Both the position numbers and the translations under genes were made by a program. From Candidatus Peregrinibacteria bacterium Gr01-1014_25 (lineage in GTDB: Bacteria; Patescibacteriota; Gracilibacteria; Peribacterales; Peribacteraceae): a stretch of DNA of 64,000 nt. The notes under the pieces were generated by a model. The model saw only the letters and a list, made by a program, of their open reading frames with translations, ran no database searches and was not told where the DNA came from. The stretch spans positions 220,661 to 284,660 of the forward strand of contig VMFU01000001.1 in the NCBI GenBank assembly GCA_007376205.1, written 5' to 3'. Positions 25,487-33,890 of this stretch are shown here, piece after piece (the first letter of the stretch is position 1; each line of letters begins with the position of its first letter).

Positions 25487-26647
25487 TCATTGATCCAAGT
25501 GTCTGCGGATACGCGTAAAGCGGCCGCAGAGCTGGCCCTTGCGCAGATCGTTGACACCGCTGATCGTCGAAGGAGCGCAGGGCGAAGCGGTCATCGAGGT
25601 AGCCATGCCTTCCGGCTGCACCGGCCACTGCGAGGGCGGCGGCATGGAATCCGATGATGGAGCCTCCATCATGGACAGCGGCATGGAAGGGATTGAGGGC
25701 AGGGGCAGAGCGTCGGTCATCGGCCAGAGTGCGCTCAATGCGGCAAAGAAATCCTCGGGGAGGAGGGCGTTTGCCGGTGCGACAACGGCGGGCAGAGTCG
25801 CGAGGTGCTGGGACGAACCCTTGAGGCGCATGGAGAAATCCTCCGTGGCCCAGTCTCCCGCGAGCGTCCACGACGAGGGCACGTCGCCGCTTGCACGCAC
25901 GCGAAGCGTCATGTGCAGCGAGGAGAACATGGCGCGGAGCACGGCAACATCGTCATCCCGCAAGACATCGCGCAGCGCCTGGCGGAGGAGGAGCGGATCG
26001 GCCCCCTGCATTTCCAGGATGAAGGCCGTTCCGGCGCGCAGAACGTCATCGACGAACGAAGGCTTGAGTGTGAGGATGTAGTCCGTGCCCCCCGGCGTCG
26101 CCGATCGCGTCAGCGAAAAGGCGGCGTTCGCCAGGGCATCCATGAGCGCCTCGGTCTGTTCCTCGCCGACGTCGATCCCACTGCCGCGGAGCAGGTCCAC
26201 GAGCATCGTCATGGCCGCAGCGCGGTCCATCGTCTGGAATTCCTGCGGCAACGGAATCATCAGCCACTTCTTCCCGTGCATGCGCAGGTCGAGCACCGCG
26301 AGCTCGTCCTCGAACGCGCCGCGGATTTCCTCCAGCGAGACGTAGAGCGTCCCTCCGGTCAGACGGTAGAGCAGGCGGATGCGTGCGTTGATGCCCTGCG
26401 CATGATCGACCACGTCGACGGTCACCGTGCCCTGGCCCGCGGCCAGCGCGGGGATCGTGCCCCGGTGCGTGCCTTTGCCCCACAGCGAAACGTACGTACC
26501 GTCGGCGCCAGCGTGAATTTCGACGGCGTATGCATGGGGATGTTCGTCGCTCTCGATCACGCCGAGGACATCGGCCGGCGTCGTCAGTGCGGCGAGCGCG
26601 GGGACGGGGAGGATGGTGACGACGAGCAGGGCGACCGTGCGGAGCAT
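25487..26647 (-). CDS. Secreted hypothetical protein, about 386 aa
   Basis: I choose the second Met (26647), which follows TATGCG by seven nt and gives a compact signal peptide MLRTVALLVVTILPVPALA; the track start at 26659 adds four residues. The mature part is predicted as an alternating beta/helix domain with conserved-looking LYVSLEEIRGAF and a C-terminal Met/Pro/Ser-rich segment (about residues 320-365). No family recognised, and no Cys of a lipobox. It lies between comM and pyrF on the same strand. Confidence 0.7.
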   Translation of the reverse strand: MLRTVALLVVTILPVPALAALTTPADVLGVIESDEHPHAYAVEIHAGADGTYVSLWGKGTHRGTIPALAAGQGTVTVDVVDHAQGINARIRLLYRLTGGTLYVSLEEIRGAFEDELAVLDLRMHGKKWLMIPLPQEFQTMDRAAAMTMLVDLLRGSGIDVGEEQTEALMDALANAAFSLTRSATPGGTDYILTLKPSFVDDVLRAGTAFILEMQGADPLLLRQALRDVLRDDDVAVLRAMFSSLHMTLRVRASGDVPSSWTLAGDWATEDFSMRLKGSSQHLATLPAVVAPANALLPEDFFAALSALWPMTDALPLPSIPSMPLSMMEAPSSDSMPPPSQWPVQPEGMATSMTASPCAPSTISGVNDLRKGQLCGRFTRIRRHLDQ

Positions 26648-26723
26648 GCGGAGACGCATACGCGGAGGGGGAATGCGCTGTGAGGCTAGGAGGCTTCGGC
26701 TGGAGCGTCAATCCGCTGCGCTC

Positions 26724-28226
26724 TCATTCATCCCCCAGGACGTTCTGCCGGTACTGAAGCGCCTCGGCGATGTGAGGAGGCGCAAGCGCGGCGTCGCCGG
26801 CGAGGTCGGCGATGGTGCGGGCGACTTTGATGGTGCGGTGATAGCTCCGGGCGGAGAGTTTGAGTCGCTCCGCCGCCTGCACGAGGAGGCGCTCACACTC
26901 CGCCGTGAGGGGACAGAGCTCCTGCAGATGGCGGACCCCCATTTCCTTGTTCGTGCGGATGCCAATGCCGCGCAGGCGCGCGACCTGCCGCTCACGTGCA
27001 TGGGCCACCATCTGCCGCAGCTCCGATGATTCCTGCACGCCCACAGGGGCGCGCTGCTGTAAATCGCCGATCGGGACGGGTTGGACGTCGACGGTCAGAT
27101 CAAGCCGGTCAAGGAGCGGCGCGCTGATGCGGCGGCGCAGGCGATGTTCATTGCTCCCCGTGTACTGGGGCGGATTCATCGCGGTCACGAGCAGGACGTC
27201 CGCCGGGAACGTCACCGCCCCTTGCGCGCGGGTGATGGTGATCGCGCGGTCTTCCAGCGGCTGGCGCAAAACCTCCAGGACGTGCGGCGGAAACTCCGCG
27301 AGCTCGTCTAAAAAAAGCACGCCGCGGTGCGCAAGGCTGACTTCCCCCGGGCCAGGAATCTGGCCGCCGCCGACGATGGCGACACCGCTGGCCGTGTGGT
27401 GTACGGCGCGGAACGGGCGCTGCGTGAGCAGCGGCGTGTCGGCGGGGAGGAGGTTGGCGATGGAGTAAATCTGCGTCACCTCGATGGATTCCTCGTGCGT
27501 GAGAGGTGGCAGAATGCCCTGGAGCGCGCGGGCGAGGAGCGTCTTTCCCGATCCCGGCGCGCCGGAGAGCAGCGCGTTGTGGCCGCCCGCGGCGGCGATG
27601 ACGAGCGCGCGCTTCGCCAGCTCCTGCCCGCGCACATCGGCGAAATCGATGGCCGGCGCATCGGGCGACGCGCCGCACGCCGGCGGGCAGACGGGTTCGG
27701 GCTGACTGCGGCCGGCGAGGATGTCGAGCAATTCTTGGAGCGTGCGCGGCGCGATAATCGTGAGCCCGGGGATCAGCGCCGCCTCGGGTCCGTTCACGGC
27801 CGGCACGACGAGCGTCGAGAGCCCCGCGTCGCGACAGGCGATGGCCGCCGAGAGCACGCCCGACACGTGGCGTAGCGAACCGTCGATCCCCAGTTCCCCG
27901 ATGAACGCCATCGTTTTGAGCTCCTCCGGTTTCGCCTCGACGAGCTCGTGTGCGAGCAGGAGCCCGAGGGCAATGGGCAGGTCGTAGCGCGGGCCGGCCT
28001 TCTTCAAATCCGCCGGAGCGAGATTCACCGTCACGACCCGCGACGACGGGAAACGCTGCCCGCAGGCGCGCAGCGCCAAGCGAACCCGCTGGCGGCTCTC
28101 CTGCACGGCGGTATCCCCGAGTCCGACGATGAAGAATTTGCTCTCGCCCGGCGTCGATCCGACTTCCACGGTGATGCGTTCGCCTTTGAGGCCGACGGGA
28201 GCGAAAGAGGTGAGTTGGGTGAACAT
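26724..28226 (-). CDS. comM: YifB/ComM family Mg-chelatase-like AAA+ ATPase
   Basis: I start this 500-aa protein at the ATG of MFTQLTSFAPVGLKGE (28226). The N-terminal ChlI-like (Lon-type) domain contains GLGDTAVQESRQRVRLAL and NLAPADLKKAGPRYDLPIALG. The AAA+ domain has Walker A SGAPGSGKTLLA and Walker B GVLFLDELAEF, followed by the Mg-chelatase C-terminal domain (SARSYHRTIKVARTIADL). ComM is a hexameric branch-migration helicase that promotes integration of transformed DNA. Together with the pilin operon this hints at natural competence (inference). A sigma-70-like promoter with an overlapping palindrome lies upstream. Confidence 0.94.
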   Translation of the reverse strand: MFTQLTSFAPVGLKGERITVEVGSTPGESKFFIVGLGDTAVQESRQRVRLALRACGQRFPSSRVVTVNLAPADLKKAGPRYDLPIALGLLLAHELVEAKPEELKTMAFIGELGIDGSLRHVSGVLSAAIACRDAGLSTLVVPAVNGPEAALIPGLTIIAPRTLQELLDILAGRSQPEPVCPPACGASPDAPAIDFADVRGQELAKRALVIAAAGGHNALLSGAPGSGKTLLARALQGILPPLTHEESIEVTQIYSIANLLPADTPLLTQRPFRAVHHTASGVAIVGGGQIPGPGEVSLAHRGVLFLDELAEFPPHVLEVLRQPLEDRAITITRAQGAVTFPADVLLVTAMNPPQYTGSNEHRLRRRISAPLLDRLDLTVDVQPVPIGDLQQRAPVGVQESSELRQMVAHARERQVARLRGIGIRTNKEMGVRHLQELCPLTAECERLLVQAAERLKLSARSYHRTIKVARTIADLAGDAALAPPHIAEALQYRQNVLGDE

Positions 28227-28267
28227 CTGCAGTGAGGAAAGCGCAGGGTGATGCGTTGGTCGAGGAG

Positions 28268-28297
28268 AGTGTACTTTCGTACACCTATGACTGTCAA
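28268..28297 (-). promoter_or_regulatory. comM promoter with palindrome overlapping the -10 box
   Basis: On the minus strand TTGACA (28292-28297), an 18-bp spacer and TACACT (28268-28273) form a near-consensus promoter about 41 nt before the comM start. A perfect palindrome GTGTAC-TTTC-GTACAC (28269-28284) covers the -10 region and looks like a repressor operator. Confidence 0.65.
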
Positions 28298-28314
28298 ATA
28301 GGTCGCCGAAAGCC

Positions 28315-28713
28315 CTATTCCGTCCACTCCAGATCCTCAATGTGCGCGATGACGCGGTCGCCTGCGACGCACAGAGCGTCGAGCCGGCAACCCGTCTCCC
28401 CCGCTCTGCGCGCCAGCCATTTGCGTGCTGCGCGGCACATCCGCCGCTTCTTCGCCGGCGTCAGGTTCAGTTCGGGGTTGAAGTCGCGGTCATCCGCCGC
28501 ACGTGTTTTTACCTCGACGAAGACAATGGTATTGCCGACGGGGTCGATGGCGATCACGTCGATCTCGTCGCCGCCGTAGAGCCGGACGTTGCGTGCAAGG
28601 ATGCGATAGCCCAGGCGCCGCAGGTACGCCGCCGCGATACGTTCACCGCGTCGGCCAAGTTGCAGGTGCGCCGCCAGTTGCGGGTGGAAGCGACGCGTAA
28701 GCAGGGAGAACAT
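28315..28713 (-). CDS. yraN: UPF0102 (YraN) family endonuclease-like protein
   Basis: I start this 132-aa protein at ATG 28713, six nt after CATGCT; the longer track ORF adds an unconserved Cys-rich leader. LGRRGERIAAAYLRRLGYRILARN, GGDEIDVIAID and VFVEVKTR are the hallmark PD-(D/E)XK-like motifs of UPF0102. The exact function is unsettled; a role in DNA processing is suspected for the family. It lies just upstream of comM on the same strand, an association seen in many bacteria. Confidence 0.92.
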   Translation of the reverse strand: MFSLLTRRFHPQLAAHLQLGRRGERIAAAYLRRLGYRILARNVRLYGGDEIDVIAIDPVGNTIVFVEVKTRAADDRDFNPELNLTPAKKRRMCRAARKWLARRAGETGCRLDALCVAGDRVIAHIEDLEWTE

Positions 28714-28804
28714 CTCTGCAGCATGCCCGCACGCAAAAGGAGCGCGAGAGCAGTGGACGGAGATACACCGCGGCGAAAAAGTGCAGAATGCAGAGCGCAA
28801 AGTA

Positions 28805-29491
28805 TTACCAGCCCAGTACCGCCGTCGTCTCCACTTTCTCCGTCACGGCCTTGAGTGGCCAGCGGTGCCAATCCTCTTCATTCGCGCGCAATTCCTCCCA
28901 CGCGCTTTTCTTGTCCTTGCCCAAGAGCACGACGGCTTCCCGCGCGGACGTCAGCACAGGCAGCGTGACGCTGATGCGCTGCGGGATGTCGAAACGGTCG
29001 GTGTGCGTGGCGATGACGAGCGCTGGCCCTGCGGCGGTGTCCGGCACGGGCGGGAAGAGCGAGGCGATGTGTCCATCCGCGCCCAGTCCCAACACAACGG
29101 CGTCGATGCCGCGCGTCACGATAGGCGCGAGCACGCGTCCGTACTCCTCCGCGCTGTCATCCGGCGCCAGCGACGGATCGGGAAACAGCACCTGCGATTC
29201 CGGGATCGGCGCCGCGCGCAGCAGGGTGGACCGAAGCAGGAACTGATTGCTGTGCGGACTGTCCGCTCGGACGCAGCGGTCGTCGACGAGGAACACGGTG
29301 ACGGCAGACCAATCGATACCCGCCGCTTTTCCAAGAATCTCGTACACCGGTCGTGGGGTGGACCCTCCGGAGAGCCCGATCGTGCATCGGCCATGGTCGG
29401 TGATGTTCCTGCGCAGAATCGCCGCAAGCAGTCCGGCGCTCTGCGTGGTAAATACGTCGGCCGCCGGTGCATGGATGTTGATGCAGGACAT
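28805..29491 (-). CDS. pgl: 6-phosphogluconolactonase
   Basis: A 228-aa NagB/SugE-superfamily protein with TIGLSGGSTPRPVYEIL, VTVFLVDDRCVRADSPHSNQFLL, VVLGLGADGHIASLFPP and the C-terminal WPLKAVTEKVETTAVL, the pattern of DevB-type lactonases. It hydrolyses 6-phosphogluconolactone made by the G6PDH encoded immediately upstream. The start ATG 29491 follows a TACCGT box by seven nt. A 7-nt-periodic hairpin separates it from zwf. Confidence 0.93.
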   Translation of the reverse strand: MSCINIHAPAADVFTTQSAGLLAAILRRNITDHGRCTIGLSGGSTPRPVYEILGKAAGIDWSAVTVFLVDDRCVRADSPHSNQFLLRSTLLRAAPIPESQVLFPDPSLAPDDSAEEYGRVLAPIVTRGIDAVVLGLGADGHIASLFPPVPDTAAGPALVIATHTDRFDIPQRISVTLPVLTSAREAVVLLGKDKKSAWEELRANEEDWHRWPLKAVTEKVETTAVLGW

Positions 29492-29508
29492 CGAGGATAC
29501 GGTATCCG

Positions 29509-29579
29509 AAATTCCCTCTCCCCGCTCGTTACGAGCACCCCTCCCCCCACGGGGGAGGGGTTGGGGGAGAGGGGAATTT
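29509..29579. repeat. Palindromic heptad-periodic hairpin between zwf and pgl
   Basis: The left arm AAATTCCCTCTCCCC (29509-29523) pairs with the right arm GGGGAGAGGGGAATTT (29564-29579), with an inner CCCCTCCCCC / GGGGGAGGGG pairing. The right arm reads as 7-mers GGGGGAG, GGGTTGG, GGGAGAG, GGGAATT. It may attenuate or terminate read-through from zwf into pgl. Confidence 0.8.
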
Positions 29580-31043
29580 TCACTCCATCCATCGTCTCCC
29601 CTCCTTCTTCATCCACTCTTCCGCCGCGTCGGGATGGTGTCCCGCGGGGTAGGAGTGTAGGGGGGTTTCGGGCCGGTCGAGGTGCGCCTGCAGCGGATCG
29701 ACCAGCCGCCACGCCGCGCGGACTTCGTCGATCGACAGGTACCACGACGTGCGACCGTGGATCGCTTCGAGCAGGAGCATGCCGTGTTCGGGGAGGCAGT
29801 CGCCGACGCACACGAGCGGATCGGCCATGACAAGCGGCCGGAACCGCGGCTCGGTGCCCCCGAGTTTCGTCTGCAGGAACAGGCGCATGCCGGCCTCTCC
29901 TTGCAGGATGATGTCGAGGCGGTTGGACGTCGATCCTTCGCCGATGTGTTTGGGCTCCTGGAAGAGGATCGAAACGCGCGTCTCCTTCGCCGGCAGCCGC
30001 TTGCCCGTGCGCAGGTAGAACGGCACGCCCTCCCAGCGGGAGATGCGCGTGAGGAGTTTAAGGGCGATGTACGTGTTCGTCCGCGAGTCCGGCCGGACAC
30101 CCGACTCCTCGCGGTACCCGGGCGCGTGGTCGCCCAGGATCTTCCCCGCACCGTACTGGCCCTGCACGATCACGTCGTCGAGGCTGGACGCATGGGGAAG
30201 ATAGAACTGCTCGAGGGCGTTGAGCCGGCTGGTACGGAACGAGTCGCCCTCCTGCAGGCGCATCGTGAGCAGTGCGGCGATCTGCAGCAGGTGGCTCTGC
30301 ACGAAGTCGCGCAACGTGCCCGTCTCCTCGAAGTACCCCGCCCGCCCCTCCAATCCGTGCGCCTCACTCGCGGTAATCTCGACATGCTCGATGAGCGTGT
30401 TCTTGAAGATGCGCTCCAGCACCGGGTTCGCATGCCGCAGGTAGTACACGTTCCGTACCGCCTCTTTCCCCAAGTAGTGGTCGAGCAGGTAGACGGATTC
30501 CTCGCCGAAGCACGCAACGAGATCGCGCCAGATCGCCTCGCCGGACTTTTGGTCGTGACCCAAGGGCTTCTCGACGATGCAGCGGAAGCCGCTCACACCC
30601 GTACCGTGCGGGATGCCCGCTTTGCACAGATTCTGCAGCACCGGCGGGAAGATGGTCGGCGGCACCGAGAGGTACGCCAGGCGGACGTGCTCTTCCCATC
30701 CGTTCTCCAGGCTCGTCAGATGTTTCTCCAGCGCGGCAAAGTCGGCCGGCGCGTCGTACGCGCCGCGAACGTAGTGCACATGGGTCAGGAAGTCCGCGAG
30801 GGCGCGCTCGGTCACTTCGGGCATGTCGGCGCGCACGGCGCCCTCGACGAGCGTGCGAAAACCGCCGTCGTCCATCGCCGACCGCGCGAAGCCGACGATC
30901 GCGTACTGCGCGGGCAGGCGCTTCTTGAGGGCGAGCGTGTAGAGCGCCGGATAGAGCTTCTGCTTGGCCAGATGCCCCGACGCGCCGAACAGAACCAGCG
31001 TGAAGGGAATGTGCGAGCCGAAGGGGGCGGGGGATGCGGCCAT
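29580..31043 (-). CDS. zwf: Glucose-6-phosphate 1-dehydrogenase
   Basis: A 487-aa protein with the NADP-binding FGASGHLAKQKLYPALY, active-site DHYLGKEAVRNVYYLRHAN, RCIVEKPLGHD and YLRTGKRLPAK motifs of the family, at the usual length. It catalyses the first oxidative step of the pentose phosphate pathway, and with the downstream pgl gene makes an oxidative module; a 6-phosphogluconate dehydrogenase is not in this window. ATG 31043 lies 12 nt after a TACACT that forms part of a divergent palindromic promoter. Confidence 0.96.
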   Translation of the reverse strand: MAASPAPFGSHIPFTLVLFGASGHLAKQKLYPALYTLALKKRLPAQYAIVGFARSAMDDGGFRTLVEGAVRADMPEVTERALADFLTHVHYVRGAYDAPADFAALEKHLTSLENGWEEHVRLAYLSVPPTIFPPVLQNLCKAGIPHGTGVSGFRCIVEKPLGHDQKSGEAIWRDLVACFGEESVYLLDHYLGKEAVRNVYYLRHANPVLERIFKNTLIEHVEITASEAHGLEGRAGYFEETGTLRDFVQSHLLQIAALLTMRLQEGDSFRTSRLNALEQFYLPHASSLDDVIVQGQYGAGKILGDHAPGYREESGVRPDSRTNTYIALKLLTRISRWEGVPFYLRTGKRLPAKETRVSILFQEPKHIGEGSTSNRLDIILQGEAGMRLFLQTKLGGTEPRFRPLVMADPLVCVGDCLPEHGMLLLEAIHGRTSWYLSIDEVRAAWRLVDPLQAHLDRPETPLHSYPAGHHPDAAEEWMKKEGRRWME

Positions 31044-31055
31044 GGGCGAGACAGA

Positions 31056-31068
31056 AGTGTACTACACT
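31056..31068. promoter_or_regulatory. Back-to-back overlapping -10 boxes (divergent promoter)
   Basis: The sequence AGTGTACTACACT carries TACACT on the minus strand (31056-31061, toward zwf) and TACACT on the plus strand (31063-31068, toward the editing protein). The two -10 hexamers are separated by one base, so simultaneous open complexes seem impossible. Confidence 0.6.
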
Positions 31069-31090
31069 CCTCTCCTGCCCCGCGTTGTCC

Positions 31091-31573
31091 ATGGATGTCT
31101 GTGATTTCCTTACGTCAAACGGCATTCCCTTCGAGCGGTTCGATCACCCCGCGGTCTTCACGTGCGAGGAGTCGGCGCTCCTTGCGCCGATGCCGGGGGC
31201 CGACACCAAAAATCTCTTCCTTACAGAGGACCGGGGCGATCGCTCCTTCCTCGTGACGGTCGGGCACAACAAGCGCGTCGACCTCAAAGGCCTCTGCGGA
31301 CTGCTCGGCATCAAGCGCCTCTCGTTCGGGTCGCCGGAGGAGTTGCGAGCATCGCTCGGAGTCGATCCCGGATCGGTCACGCTCCTCGGCCTCGCATGCG
31401 ATACGGAGCACCGTGTCGATGTGGTGATCGACCGGCCTATCTGGGACGCCCCGTCCGTACAGTGCCACCCGCTTGTGAACACCGCGACGCTCATCATCCC
31501 GCATACGGGGCTAGAAACATTCCTCGCGCGCACGGGACACACGCCGCGGATTATCGACGTGCCGGAGCGGTAG
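31091..31573 (+). CDS. YbaK/ProX-type aminoacyl-tRNA editing domain protein
   Basis: I start this 160-aa protein at ATG 31091. It is a free-standing YbaK/EbsC-fold domain: PFERFDHPAVFTCEES, GADTKNLFLTEDRGDRSFLVTVGHNKRVDLKGL, LSFGSPEELRASLGVDPGSVTLLGL and HPLVNTATLII. This arrangement resembles the ProXp-ala/PrdX subgroup, which hydrolyses mischarged Ala-tRNA(Pro). The exact specificity is not certain. Transcribed divergently from zwf. Confidence 0.88.
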   Translation: MDVCDFLTSNGIPFERFDHPAVFTCEESALLAPMPGADTKNLFLTEDRGDRSFLVTVGHNKRVDLKGLCGLLGIKRLSFGSPEELRASLGVDPGSVTLLGLACDTEHRVDVVIDRPIWDAPSVQCHPLVNTATLIIPHTGLETFLARTGHTPRIIDVPER

Positions 31574-31580
31574 ACGGGAA

Positions 31581-32714
31581 TCACTTCTTCTCCTTGAGCT
31601 TCTGCACCTGGTCTTGCACGTTTTTCAGGCGGGTGCTCAAACCGAGAATGCGGTCGCGCTGCGTGCGGGACATTGCGCCCAGGGCGTGGATGATCTTCAT
31701 CGTCGCCGCCGGCGTATCGCGTCCCCGGGCGCTTGGAGGGAGTGATGCTTTCTCGATCGCGCTGATGAAACTGGCGAGCGCGCTCTCGTGCTGGGCATTG
31801 CCGACGATCACCTGCGCCGTTCCCGGCAAGTCCGCCAGGGCGTCGAGCTTCTCGAGCGCGGCCAACGCGATCGCGTTGCCTGGGCGGTCCATATCCGCGT
31901 AGAGCTGGCTGATGGACTTGGCGGCTTTGCCACTCCCCACCTGGAGCACCGCGGGAGCGACGGGAACGCCCTCCGTCGTGCTCGGCGCGGGATGGAGTTT
32001 GAGCATCGTCGTCAGCCATTCTTTGGCGAGCGAAGGCTTCGCGGCGAGTTCTTCAAGGAGCGCGCGGATCTCGCGCTGACGCTCGAGCGCGTCCTCCGTC
32101 ACACAGTGCGCCCGCAGAAGGAAGGCCACCGCGTCCATCGCCTGCGTGCCGTCGCCGATGTCCGCAACCAGCGCGAGCTGCTCGCGGGCGTGGCGGCGGA
32201 AATCGTAGGCGGGGTTCGAGTGCCGGAGGATTCCGGCGAGGAGGTGACCGGCCGCGGCATTGCCATCCGCGGCCGCCGACGTGAGGAGGCCGCGCAACGC
32301 ATTCTCCCGCTGTTGCCGCTCGCGAAGCATGATCGCGCGGCGAGGATCCTCGGTCGTTGTCGTTTCCTGTAGTGCTCGGAGGTTGCTTGCGGTTTCCGTC
32401 GTCGATTGCAGCATGTCGAGGGCATCGTTACCGTCCACGGTCGTCGCTTCGACAATGAGCAGCTCCCCCATCACTTCACGCACGCGCATGCTTTGCACGT
32501 GAACGGACGCGGAAAATCCGGCGCCCTGCAATCGAAAAACGCGGTGTTCCGGCGCATCGACGGTGCAGGCGGCACCCCGCAATTTCTCGCCGAACGCCGT
32601 ACGGATCTTCGTCATGACGGGCCCGTCGACGATTCGCAAATGCCGGCGCTCGTAGGCAACGGGAACGGGGATGGCGGTGGGCGGGATGTCTGTTTGAGAA
32701 GAGACATCGGGCAT
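31581..32714 (-). CDS. Hypothetical protein, 377 aa
   Basis: I choose ATG 32714 (MPDVSSQTDIPP), which follows CATGCT by six nt; the track start at 32891 adds 59 unconserved residues. The protein is soluble: a beta-rich N-terminal third (about residues 20-120) and a helical remainder rich in Ala, Leu and Arg (LLTSAAADGNAAAGHLLAGI), ending in a coiled coil KNVQDQVQKLKEKK. The helical part could be HEAT- or TPR-like. No family recognised. It converges with the editing gene, 7 nt apart. Confidence 0.7.
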   Translation of the reverse strand: MPDVSSQTDIPPTAIPVPVAYERRHLRIVDGPVMTKIRTAFGEKLRGAACTVDAPEHRVFRLQGAGFSASVHVQSMRVREVMGELLIVEATTVDGNDALDMLQSTTETASNLRALQETTTTEDPRRAIMLRERQQRENALRGLLTSAAADGNAAAGHLLAGILRHSNPAYDFRRHAREQLALVADIGDGTQAMDAVAFLLRAHCVTEDALERQREIRALLEELAAKPSLAKEWLTTMLKLHPAPSTTEGVPVAPAVLQVGSGKAAKSISQLYADMDRPGNAIALAALEKLDALADLPGTAQVIVGNAQHESALASFISAIEKASLPPSARGRDTPAATMKIIHALGAMSRTQRDRILGLSTRLKNVQDQVQKLKEKK

Positions 32715-32928
32715 GAACCGAGCATGTCCCGGGGAAGAGCGGCGGGCAAGCGGGAAGGATTGCCCAACCGTGGGGCGCGCAATTTTTTCGCTTGAGCAAG
32801 CGAACGGCTGATGATTGCGATCAGAGAATGCCGCTCGCGGCCGCGGAAATATGTGCACATTTTTTACACAATCCTGTAACGAATTCGTCAATCGAACGTC
32901 TTAGCTAGTGTCAGCACCTCTCCATCCC

Positions 32929-33081
32929 ATGTCCAAGGACACCCGCAACGCCGGCTTCGCCCTCCTGCTCTCGCTCGCGATCGTCATGACCGCAAGCATC
33001 TCGGCGCGCGTGTTCTTCGAGGACGTGAAAACGGTCGAAGCGGGAGAAAGCCAGATTATGACGCCCGTGGACGGATACTAG
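32929..33081 (+). CDS. Small membrane peptide, 50 aa (missed by the ORF track)
   Basis: ATG 32929 to TAG 33081 encodes MSKDTRNAGFALLLSLAIVMTASISARVFFEDV and a short acidic tail ending DGY. A single N-terminal hydrophobic helix (residues 8-26) is flanked by charged residues. A TTAGCTAGTGT upstream could serve as a -10. Codon use is GC-rich like the neighbours. A GxxxE-type prepilin motif is absent. It could be a small membrane regulator; function unknown. Confidence 0.5.
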   Translation: MSKDTRNAGFALLLSLAIVMTASISARVFFEDVKTVEAGESQIMTPVDGY

Positions 33082-33123
33082 AATAGTGTTGCTTTGATTT
33101 TGAGGCCGAGGCAGCATACCACC

Positions 33124-33489
33124 ATGTCGGCCATCAATGCTTTGCGTGCATTAACCGAGGATTATGCGGATGACGATCCTTTACGGAAGGCTGTGGTGAC
33201 GATAGCGCATATCGGTGACACCATGCTCCACAACATTCTCGTTTGCCTGCTCGAGCATTCGCTCGACCAGCGCGAGCCGGACACCCAGGGTTTACGGGAA
33301 TTTTTTCGCCTGGCGGGTTTACGTTTGAGTACATCGCGCAAGGAGGGCCTGGATCAAATCGCCCATGGGATCAACGGCGCCTGCCTTGTGGATGCCGCCA
33401 AGTACGCAGTGGATGAGCTCGATTTCGAGGCGTCCCACAGCCTGCGCAGTGCGTTGCTGGCGGTCAACGTCGACCTCGACGAGTGGTAA
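33124..33489 (+). CDS. Hypothetical protein, 121 aa
   Basis: I use ATG 33124 (MSAINALRALTEDYADDD). An in-frame TTG at 33094, nine nt after the good -10 TAGAAT (33079-33084), is a plausible leaderless alternative adding 10 residues. The protein is all-helical, acidic and soluble, ending VDLDEW. No motif recognised. It is followed by a long gene-poor region. Confidence 0.6.
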   Translation: MSAINALRALTEDYADDDPLRKAVVTIAHIGDTMLHNILVCLLEHSLDQREPDTQGLREFFRLAGLRLSTSRKEGLDQIAHGINGACLVDAAKYAVDELDFEASHSLRSALLAVNVDLDEW

Positions 33490-33890
33490 TTCCTTGCAAA
33501 TTAGTAAAAAACATCGGTGGATATTTTTGGCTTCGGTGAGCTATTTTTCCGATCAAAAAAAGTACTCAAACAGAATGTCTCTCCAATGCATAGTCCGATG
33601 CATTGCGTGGATTTTGCCCTTGGATATGATAGCTCGATTTGCCAAGCACAGCCCGGCAGATCGCACACCAAGAGTACAGACACACATTCGTTCTTTTCTC
33701 TCTAGCACATCCACACACAACGAATCGTCCCAGGCGCGGCTTGGGACACCGGCTCCGGAGCCACCATATGAAAAGCATCAGAGGAACAAGAAGAACCGAT
33801 ACACCGACCTTTGACACCATCGCATCGCAGAGAGGGTAGCGGACAGCGTGCTACGCGCGTTCCTCCCCAGCCAATCATTGCATTCTTGCA
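33490..33890. other. Gene-poor AT-rich region with short inverted repeats
   Basis: No convincing ORF or RNA gene. The sequence is more AT-rich than the surroundings. It contains a perfect CAATGCAT-AGTCCG-ATGCATTG inverted repeat (33584-33605), a GTCCCA/TGGGAC pair and a GGCTCCGGAGCC palindrome near 33755. A 22-codon ATG ORF near 33769 has no supporting signal. Confidence 0.5.

Noticed and set aside
26046-28284. Long Arg-rich ORFs antisense or out of frame to comM and neighbours (221, 378 and 292 aa)
   Set aside because: They are shadow frames of high-GC genes, with Arg/Ala/His-rich composition and no family signal.
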